In this document: in pieces, positions 58,845-64,000 of the stretch | Layout of the letters: each line of letters starts with the position of its first letter | How positions within the stretch are numbered: the first letter of the stretch is position 1 | Assembly (NCBI GenBank): GCA_036620675.1 | Contig: JAZHEE010000001.1 | DNA: 64,000 bases | Reading direction: 5' to 3' (one strand) | From: Jejubacter sp036620675 | GTDB lineage: Bacteria > Pseudomonadota > Gammaproteobacteria > Enterobacterales > Enterobacteriaceae | Made by a program: the position numbers and the translations under genes | Notes under the pieces: generated by a model | Databases searched by the model: none | The model's input: only the letters and a program-made list of their open reading frames with translations | Told to the model about the DNA's origin: nothing

Positions 58845-58867
58845 CCACAGAGGAAAGACCAACAATG
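58845..58867 (+). promoter_or_regulatory. Shared leader motif before the recombination gene
   Basis: ACAGAGGAAAGACCAACA then ATGACC. The same bases precede the 52946 gene (through ATGACC) and, without the second A, the 56123 gene on the minus strand. AGAGGA serves as the ribosome site; conservation beyond it suggests added control. Confidence 0.7.
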
Positions 58868-60979
58868 ACCATTTTCAACGTTTTCCTGGAGCCCAAGAAG
58901 GGCTCAATCAAAAAGGGGGCGAAGCCACTGGCAGCAGCGGTCGAAGCACCTAACAAGAAAGCGGCGGAGGGGATCGCTACCGGGATGTTGTGGCAGCACT
59001 ACCCCGCCCACGGCGACGACTATTTTAAGCCCAAAGTCTGGGAAGTTGCCGACGGCCAGCAGCACCCCACTGTCGGCGCGTTCGATGAACAGTTCGCCGA
59101 GTCTCATAGCTTCAACGGTGAGCAGTGGATCGATAATGCGGATCAGCAGCAGGAAACCAGCCCGGAATCTGGTGATCTCAACATTATGAAGCTCCCGGCG
59201 CGCGAGCGTTTCGCCTTCGTTCTCCTGTTCAGTAATGCTGAACTGGATAGCGCCCTGCTCTCTCAGACCCGGGATTATCTCGATAACCTCGACAATGGCG
59301 ACGAGTGCAATAAAGACGACGAGGATCTCTTTAACCGCAACATTCTCAATGTGATGACTGAGATTCCGTCCGTTGCTCACATGCATATCGACGGGCTGAA
59401 TAACCTGATTCAAGGTATCTATAGCAACTTCGATAACCAGCTGCCGGGCCAGGCCGAGATATACCAGTTTGCTAAAAAGTGGGTAGACAACCCCAGCGAC
59501 CGTGACTCCCTCGTTACGCCGGCAGCGGCCCAGGCACAGCGTAAACCGTCGGCGCCGCGCAGCTACTCCCACACCTATGCAACCCTGGATCAGGAAGTTG
59601 CGCTGGCGCTGATCCCTGTCAACGAATCAGAACCAGTAACGGCCAGAGTCCTGGCCGCAGCAAAGGACATCATCAGCGCTGATCGCGAGGATTTTAAACG
59701 CTGGTCTATGGCACTGCGCACTACTGAAGCGATCCTGAAATATGACCGCGCCAGCATTTTCGGGGTTATCCAGAATGCGCCGGCATCCGATACGTATCGT
59801 TTCCCTGATTCCCTGCGTCGGTATATCGATTCATGGCTGGCAGAGAACGGTATCAGGGAAGAAACCGAAGAATCCCCCTCAAATCAGGGCGAAAAAACGG
59901 AAGTGGCCGCGCCAGCGTCGGCACCAGCACCAACGCAGGAGCAGGAGCAGGAGCAGGAGACTGTAACCGACGACCAGGCGAAACAGGCACGCGAAACCCT
60001 TAACAACATGGGGTATGGCGTCTATGCAGAAGAGCCGCTCAGCGAAAAAGCTAAGGCGCTCGCGGATAATGCCGAAGCGCTGGCGCGCCAGGTCGGCGGT
60101 GACGACTTCCAGCAACGCGCCAGCAGCGTAGAAAAAGCACTGTCTGAGAAGCCTGAGCCTGAACAGGAGAACCTAAATATCTGGCGCCGGGTCATGCGCA
60201 CAGATCCGCAATACACCAAGCCACTGGATGCCGGGGGATTTTCTGGCACGTCTATCAACGCTGAATACATGTTTATGCGCGCAACCGAGCTTTTCGGCCC
60301 TGTTGGTGCAGGGTGGGGTTATGAAGTGCTAGAAGAGAAGTTGCTCCCGGGTGCTCCCATGTCAGAAGCCGTATACGACGATAAAGGGAAATTTTCCCGT
60401 AACGTTTTGTTGCGCGACGGTGACGGTACGTTGATTTTTGAACAAAACCATTCGATGAAGATCGAGTTCTGGTACCGGAATGGCGAGACACGCGGCACGG
60501 TAGAAGCGTATGGCGCCACTAAATACCTTTATAAAAGCGGTAACGGCCGCATCATTGCCGATAGTGAAGCCATGAAAAAGAGCCTCACTGACGCGATTAA
60601 GAAAGCGCTATCACTCCTTGGCTTCTCCGCTGATATTTACCTTGGCTGGTATGACAGCGAGGAATACAAGGCAGAGAACAAAACGGAATTCGAGATCCGC
60701 AACGCAAGCGATAAAGCCGAAGATGTCACCCGGTTACGCCAGGAACTGGACGATAAGCTGGCCCGGGTTGCTAAAACCCTCGAAGGCGCGATCACCGTTA
60801 ATGAAGCAACAAAGGTATACAGCCAGATCGCCCGTGAAGTGGAGACTCACCGCAAAGCTGCAGAGGCTAAAGGCGATACCGAACATGCCCGTTACCTGGC
60901 TGGCCGTCTTCGCCGCCTGACCACCATCAAAGATGAGCGCACAGCCGCCCTGAAAGCCGCAGAGGAGAAAACCGCATGA
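58865..60979 (+). CDS. Recombination protein: RecE-like N-terminus fused to annealase-like C-terminus
   Basis: A 704-residue protein. Residues 1-60 (FNVFLEPKKGSIKKGAKPLAAAVEAPNKKAAEGIATGMLW) and the region to about 330 resemble the N-terminal, non-nuclease part of phage exonuclease VIII (RecE). After a Gln/Glu linker (QEQEQEQE near 360) the C-terminal part (ATELFGPVGAGWGYEVLEE, VEAYGATKYLYKSGNGRII, DAIKKALSLLGFSADIYLG) looks like a Rad52/Sak-type single-strand annealing protein. The RecE nuclease domain is missing. It should pair homologous strands during phage recombination. The fold of each half is inferred by pattern. Confidence 0.72.
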   Translation: MTIFNVFLEPKKGSIKKGAKPLAAAVEAPNKKAAEGIATGMLWQHYPAHGDDYFKPKVWEVADGQQHPTVGAFDEQFAESHSFNGEQWIDNADQQQETSPESGDLNIMKLPARERFAFVLLFSNAELDSALLSQTRDYLDNLDNGDECNKDDEDLFNRNILNVMTEIPSVAHMHIDGLNNLIQGIYSNFDNQLPGQAEIYQFAKKWVDNPSDRDSLVTPAAAQAQRKPSAPRSYSHTYATLDQEVALALIPVNESEPVTARVLAAAKDIISADREDFKRWSMALRTTEAILKYDRASIFGVIQNAPASDTYRFPDSLRRYIDSWLAENGIREETEESPSNQGEKTEVAAPASAPAPTQEQEQEQETVTDDQAKQARETLNNMGYGVYAEEPLSEKAKALADNAEALARQVGGDDFQQRASSVEKALSEKPEPEQENLNIWRRVMRTDPQYTKPLDAGGFSGTSINAEYMFMRATELFGPVGAGWGYEVLEEKLLPGAPMSEAVYDDKGKFSRNVLLRDGDGTLIFEQNHSMKIEFWYRNGETRGTVEAYGATKYLYKSGNGRIIADSEAMKKSLTDAIKKALSLLGFSADIYLGWYDSEEYKAENKTEFEIRNASDKAEDVTRLRQELDDKLARVAKTLEGAITVNEATKVYSQIAREVETHRKAAEAKGDTEHARYLAGRLRRLTTIKDERTAALKAAEEKTA

Positions 60980-61473
60980 CTACCGCTATCGCATTAGCTA
61001 ACGACTTTGCAGCGCTGCAGGAGCTGCTGGAGACCTCAGACGACCTGACGCCGGAAATGGTAGCCGATACTCTGGAAGGTCTGGGCGGCGAGCTGGCCGA
61101 CAAGCTCGACGCTGTATATTCCCACGTCCGCAATATTGAGGGGCTGGCGAAGACCTGCGACGAAGAAGCCAAACGTCTGGCGGCGCGTAAGAAGTCATTC
61201 GACGGCAAAGCTAAATCACTGCGTGGCTACGTTCTGCAGTGTCTGCTTGCATCCGGTCAGGACAAGCTTAAGACCGCTAAAAACACGTTCACGGCGCGCA
61301 AAGGATCCGCCAGCGTCGTGATCGATGATGTCGATGCTCTTCCTGATGAACTGGTTACTGTTCAGACGCAGGTAGCACCGGATAAGAAGGCTATCAAAGA
61401 AGCTCTTGAAAACGGCGTGGACGTCCCGGGCGCTCACATTGAGATCGGCGAACGTAGCCTGGCGGTGAGGTGA
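60976..61473 (+). CDS. Gp157-family protein
   Basis: A 165-residue protein of the siphovirus Gp157 family: MVADTLEGLGGELADKLDAVYSHVRNIEGLAKTCDEEAKRLAARKKSFDGKAKSLRGYVLQCLLASGQDKLKT. Gp157 proteins lie next to recombination genes and have been linked to phage resistance in lactic bacteria phages. It overlaps the recombination gene (ATGA), so the two are coupled. Confidence 0.88.
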   Translation: MTTAIALANDFAALQELLETSDDLTPEMVADTLEGLGGELADKLDAVYSHVRNIEGLAKTCDEEAKRLAARKKSFDGKAKSLRGYVLQCLLASGQDKLKTAKNTFTARKGSASVVIDDVDALPDELVTVQTQVAPDKKAIKEALENGVDVPGAHIEIGERSLAVR

Positions 61474-61475
61474 TT

Positions 61476-61661
61476 ATGCTCAAATTGTCACTCCGCCGCG
61501 GTGATGCGGTACACGTCATTTTGCCGGACGGTACGAACGGCATCATTGAGGCCCGCAGTCGCTGCGAACTGGGTATGCATATGCCACCGGCCGTTAAGCT
61601 GACGCGTGAGAAAGCCGCCTTTTCTCCGCCCGAAAACCTGATTACGCGTAATCAGAAATAA
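61476..61661 (+). CDS. Small protein with CsrA-like pattern
   Basis: A 61-residue protein, MLKLSLRRGDAVHVILPDGTNGIIEARSRCELGMHMPPAVKLTREKAAF. The spacing of an N-terminal LxLxxRRGDAVHV strand and a MPPAVKLTREK segment recalls CsrA (LTRRVGET, NAPKEVAVHREEI). If so it could bind GGA-containing leaders. GAGGTG precedes the ATG at 61476. The resemblance is weak. Confidence 0.6.
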   Translation: MLKLSLRRGDAVHVILPDGTNGIIEARSRCELGMHMPPAVKLTREKAAFSPPENLITRNQK

Positions 61662-61710
61662 ACCGCCGCCATCGCTACATTGTTCCCTCACCCACCAGCG
61701 AGGTACAGCA

Positions 61711-61905
61711 ATGCAGCGATGGCAACCAGGGGAGCTTCTGCTCTCCGATTTCGATATCAAAATTGGCCGACTTTCGGCCAGCGTTAGAAAAGCGAGCCTG
61801 ACCAGCTCGGATATAGAGCGGGCATGTCGTGAGACCGACGACGCTATAGCCCGAATGATGGGGAAAGACTATGAACGACCTGCTGACCGACGAGGAACTG
61901 ACTGA
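61711..61905 (+). CDS. Small early protein of unknown function
   Basis: A 64-residue protein (MQRWQPGELLLSDFDIKIGRLSASVRKASLTSSDIERACRE) with GAGGT before the ATG. It overlaps the DUF4224 gene by 35 bases. No family recognised. Confidence 0.6.
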   Translation: MQRWQPGELLLSDFDIKIGRLSASVRKASLTSSDIERACRETDDAIARMMGKDYERPADRRGTD

Positions 61906-62086
61906 ACTGACCGGCTATGTATTCCCGTCGAAACAATGTGCGGCTCTGACCCGGGCCGGCATCTCGTTTATTCGACGTCGGGATGGCCGCCCCCGCGTCA
62001 CCTGGACGCATGTTAACGCAGCCCTGACTGGTGTTCGTCAGTCGGTCGCTGAGGAAGAAGACCGCCCAAACTTTGACGCTATCTGA
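61871..62086 (+). CDS. DUF4224 protein, likely excisionase-type partner of Int
   Basis: A 71-residue DUF4224 protein: LTDEELTELTGYVFPSKQCAALTRAGISFIRRRDGRPRVTWTHV. Such proteins are encoded directly before phage integrases and have a small winged-helix-like shape. It ends two bases before the int gene. A directionality role (excisionase) is likely from position but not shown. Confidence 0.82.
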   Translation: MNDLLTDEELTELTGYVFPSKQCAALTRAGISFIRRRDGRPRVTWTHVNAALTGVRQSVAEEEDRPNFDAI

Positions 62087-62088
62087 TT

Positions 62089-63120
62089 ATGACCAGACGT
62101 AGAAAAAACCCGGAGGATAATAAACTCCCTCCCCGCGTTTATAAAAACAAATACAGCTATTACTACAAACCAACATCGAAAGAATGCATCACCATTGGCC
62201 CGGTAACTATGCCTATTTCTCAACTGTGGGCTAAATATGAGGCTCTATTATCGGAACAGGCTAACGTTATGTCCTTCTCCCGGTTATGGGATATGTTCCT
62301 TAAAAGTGCGTACTACCTGGAATTAAAGCCCCGAACTCAAAAGGACTACCTACAGCACCAGAAAAAACTACTGGTGGTTTTTGGGAAGGTTCAGGCAGAT
62401 AAAATAAAACCGGAAGATGTCAGAAAATTTATGGATCGCCGTGGACTCCAAAGTAAAACCCAGGCCAACCATGAAATGAGCAGTATGTCCCGCGTTTATC
62501 GGTGGGGATATGAAAGGGGATATGTGAAAGGTAACCCATGCCAGGGGGTAAGCAAATTTAAATCGGAGGCACGCGACAGGTATATCACCGATAAAGAATA
62601 TGAGGCGATTTATCTGGTCGCTGATAACGTCGTAAGAGTGGCAATGGAAATAGCCTACCTGTGCGCGGCCCGGCTCTCTGACGTTCTGGGCCTGAAATGG
62701 AAACAGGTAGCTGATGAGGGGATCTTCATCCAGCAGGGAAAGACTGGCACAAAGCAGATTAAGCTATGGACGCCCCGACTACGCCAGGCGGTAGAGCTGG
62801 CCCACAGCTTCTCAACACCCAACAACCCGGAATCATGTGTACTTCTGGGAAACCACGGTAGCGGCTTTACGAAGCGTGGATTTAGCAACCGCTGGGAGAC
62901 GGCGAGACAGAAAGCTTCCCTTTCTCTGGGGTATGCGCTCGACTGTACCTTCCATGACCTCAAAGCGAAGGGGATATCAGATTATGAAGGCAGCAGCAGA
63001 GATAAGCAGCTTTTCAGCGGCCACAAAACTGAAAGCCAGGTGCTGGTCTATGACCGAAAAATTAAGCGCTCCCCAACACTGGATCGCCCTTCTCTCACCG
63101 GGAGTAATTCTAAGCGTTAA
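62089..63120 (+). CDS. int: Tyrosine integrase
   Basis: A 343-residue tyrosine recombinase that inserts the phage in serT. N-terminal arm- and core-binding regions, then catalytic residues: Arg195 in LCAARLSDVLGL, His289 and Lys292 in FHDLKAKG, His312 in SGHKTESQ and nucleophile Tyr321 in VYDRK. The HxxR box reads HDLK, so the second Arg is replaced by Lys, as in some prophage integrases of this subgroup. It ends 65 bases before the right attachment repeat. Confidence 0.93.
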   Translation: MTRRRKNPEDNKLPPRVYKNKYSYYYKPTSKECITIGPVTMPISQLWAKYEALLSEQANVMSFSRLWDMFLKSAYYLELKPRTQKDYLQHQKKLLVVFGKVQADKIKPEDVRKFMDRRGLQSKTQANHEMSSMSRVYRWGYERGYVKGNPCQGVSKFKSEARDRYITDKEYEAIYLVADNVVRVAMEIAYLCAARLSDVLGLKWKQVADEGIFIQQGKTGTKQIKLWTPRLRQAVELAHSFSTPNNPESCVLLGNHGSGFTKRGFSNRWETARQKASLSLGYALDCTFHDLKAKGISDYEGSSRDKQLFSGHKTESQVLVYDRKIKRSPTLDRPSLTGSNSKR

Positions 63121-63147
63121 TTCTAAGTCCGTTCTAAGAGCGCATAC

Positions 63148-63178
63148 GAAAAAGGGGCTGCCATTCGGCAACCCCTTG
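63148..63178. terminator. Bidirectional terminator for int and serT
   Basis: GGGGCTGCC-ATTC-GGCAACCCC (63154-63175). On the minus strand it is followed by TTTTTCGTATG and on the plus strand by TTGTTTTA. It ends the int transcript and also serves as the new terminator for serT, replacing the one left at 22117. Confidence 0.85.
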
Positions 63179-63184
63179 TTTTAT

Positions 63185-63244
63185 ATGGCGGAAGCGCAGA
63201 GATTCGAACTCTGGGAGGGTTTCCCCTCGCCGGTTTTCAAGACC
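63185..63244. repeat. Right attachment repeat within serT
   Basis: Sixty bases identical to 22159-22218. They form the 3' part of the intact tRNA gene, so the phage attP carries tRNA sequence that restores serT after integration. Confidence 0.95.
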
Positions 63245-63273
63245 GGTGCCTTCAACCGCTCGGCCACACTTCC
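63186..63273 (-). tRNA. serT: tRNA-Ser (UGA anticodon)
   Basis: An 88-nt tRNA-Ser with encoded CCA. The acceptor stem pairs GGAAGTG with CGCTTCC, the anticodon loop is CTTGAAA (UGA), and a long variable arm is present. It matches E. coli serT closely and lies next to yccA, as there. Its 3' half is the prophage attachment site and remains intact. Confidence 0.97.
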
Positions 63274-63285
63274 GTAATGAGGCGC

Positions 63286-63314
63286 ACTATAAACATCCCC
63301 CCGTCGTCTGTAAA
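63286..63314 (-). promoter_or_regulatory. serT promoter
   Basis: On the minus strand TTTACA (63309-63314), 17 bases, TATAGT (63286-63291), then a GC-rich discriminator (GCGCC), as in promoters of stable RNA genes. The tRNA 5' end follows 12 bases later. Confidence 0.85.
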
Positions 63315-63545
63315 GCCTCAATGCGTTCGATCGGGCGAAAAAACAGCAACCTGGCTTTATTTGCCGCTAATATCACCAAATAGCTCAGCAATGCAGCAGC
63401 ATATCGGTCGTATCCCCCTGAGATAGGGTGATACCACTCTGCGGGTCAGCTTCCCGTTATGCAAACAGATAGCAGGCGAATAAAGAGTGATTTATCAGTA
63501 ATAAAGCGCGTTCTGCGGCCTGACGCCACAAAGCGCACATTTTGA

Positions 63546-63560
63546 GTAAAGATGGGTAAA
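63546..63560 (+). promoter_or_regulatory. CpxR box upstream of yccA
   Basis: GTAAAGATGGGTAAA, an exact GTAAA-N5-GTAAA. It lies about 75 bases upstream of the yccA start. E. coli yccA belongs to the CpxR envelope-stress regulon, which makes the site credible. Confidence 0.8.
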
Positions 63561-63633
63561 CCCCCTTCCCCCCTTACAGCCGCGCCTCTATTCTCAGACA
63601 CTACTACACCTGTATATAAAAAGAGAGTGACTA

Positions 63634-64000
63634 ATGGATCGCATCATTACCTCTTCGCGCGACAGAGCGTCGCTGCTCAGCACCAACAAAGTGCTGCGTA
63701 ATACCTATTTTCTTCTGGGGCTAACCCTGGCCTTCTCGGCGCTGACCGCAACAGCCAGCACCATGCTGGCGCTGCCGTCCCCGGGGCTTATCCTGACGCT
63801 GGTCGGGATGTACGGCCTGATGTTCCTGACCTATCGCCTGGCGAATAGGCCCTCTGGTATTCTGGCAGCTTTCGCTTTTACCGGCTTCCTGGGTTATATC
63901 CTTGGGCCAATCCTGAATAGCTACCTCTCTGCCGGCATGGGCGATATTATCGGCATGGCGCTGGGCGGCACCGCACTGGTTTTCTTCTGCTGTTCAGCCT
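63634..64000 (+). CDS. yccA: YccA, inner-membrane modulator of FtsH (partial)
   Basis: The first 122 codons of YccA, a seven-helix Bax-inhibitor-1-type membrane protein that inhibits FtsH proteolysis. MDRIITSSRDRASLLSTNKVLRNTYFLLGLTLAFSALTATAS and LPSPGLILTLVGMYGLMFLTYRLANRPSG match E. coli almost throughout. AAGAGAG precedes the ATG. The gene continues past the right edge. Confidence 0.96.
   Translation, partial: MDRIITSSRDRASLLSTNKVLRNTYFLLGLTLAFSALTATASTMLALPSPGLILTLVGMYGLMFLTYRLANRPSGILAAFAFTGFLGYILGPILNSYLSAGMGDIIGMALGGTALVFFCCSA

Larger units (their letters stand above)
22159..63244. mobile_element. Prophage of about 41 kb integrated in serT
   Basis: Bounded by 60-bp direct repeats of the serT 3' end, with a tyrosine integrase beside the intact tRNA. 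All modules of a temperate phage are present: switch, replication, recombination, terminase, portal, capsid, contractile tail, fibre with inversion system and lysis. No disrupted essential gene was seen, so it may be inducible. The structural genes (DUF1073 portal, DUF2213, DUF2184, DUF3383) indicate a contractile-tailed phage with a lambda-like control arm. Confidence 0.95.

Noticed and set aside
58904..59572. 222-residue minus-strand frame
   Set aside because: Antisense to the recombination gene; no family and mirror composition.

Overview
The window comes from an enterobacterial chromosome. The right edge carries serT (tRNA-Ser, UGA anticodon) and the start of a clear yccA, the neighbour pair seen in Escherichia coli. 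The left third is a type VI secretion (T6SS) locus laid out much like those of Klebsiella and Enterobacter. The family is secure; the genus is not fixed by the sequence.

Positions 1-21209 hold the T6SS, all on the minus strand and read from tssB leftward: tssB, tssC, tssK, tssL, an OmpA-domain anchor, hcp, tssH (clpV), a small HEMTH metallopeptidase-like effector with a putative immunity lipoprotein, vgrG, a Tle1-type phospholipase (DUF2235), three mosaic copies of a DUF2931 protein (candidate immunity, one frameshifted), a PAAR tip, a membrane protein of unknown role, and tssM, which runs off the left edge. tssA, tssE, tssF, tssG and tssJ are not in the window. The region upstream of tssB holds an FNR-consensus site and an RcsB-like palindrome.

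Positions 22159-63244 are an apparently complete prophage of about 41 kb inserted in serT. A 60-bp direct repeat of the 3' part of the tRNA gene marks both ends. The original serT terminator is stranded at the left end and the phage supplies a replacement beside the intact gene. From the left the prophage has a Gin/Pin invertase with an invertible tail-fibre segment, a contractile-tail baseplate, tape-measure, tube and sheath module, then head, portal and terminase genes of the DUF1073/DUF2213/DUF2184/DUF4054 set. Lysis genes follow (holin, GH19 endolysin, nested Rz/Rz1), then Q, small ninR-like genes and replication genes (O-like with internal iterons, DnaC-like, DnaB-like). A DicA/DicC-type switch comes next, and a rightward early operon with a recombination protein, Gp157 and integrase.

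Cargo genes interrupt this plan. The most interesting is an AT-rich, translationally coupled two-gene unit at 47358-49554 on the opposite strand, between Q and the lysis genes. It encodes a YejK/NdpA nucleoid-protein homologue and a membrane protein with a large soluble N-terminus, and is a good candidate for an undescribed phage-defence or lysogen-modification system. A second cargo unit, a YafO-like toxin plus an unknown partner, sits inside the tail operon at 28049-29040. Several repeated short sequences (a shared leader before three genes, a 12-14-bp palindrome found three times, iterons and operators) suggest phage-specific regulation.
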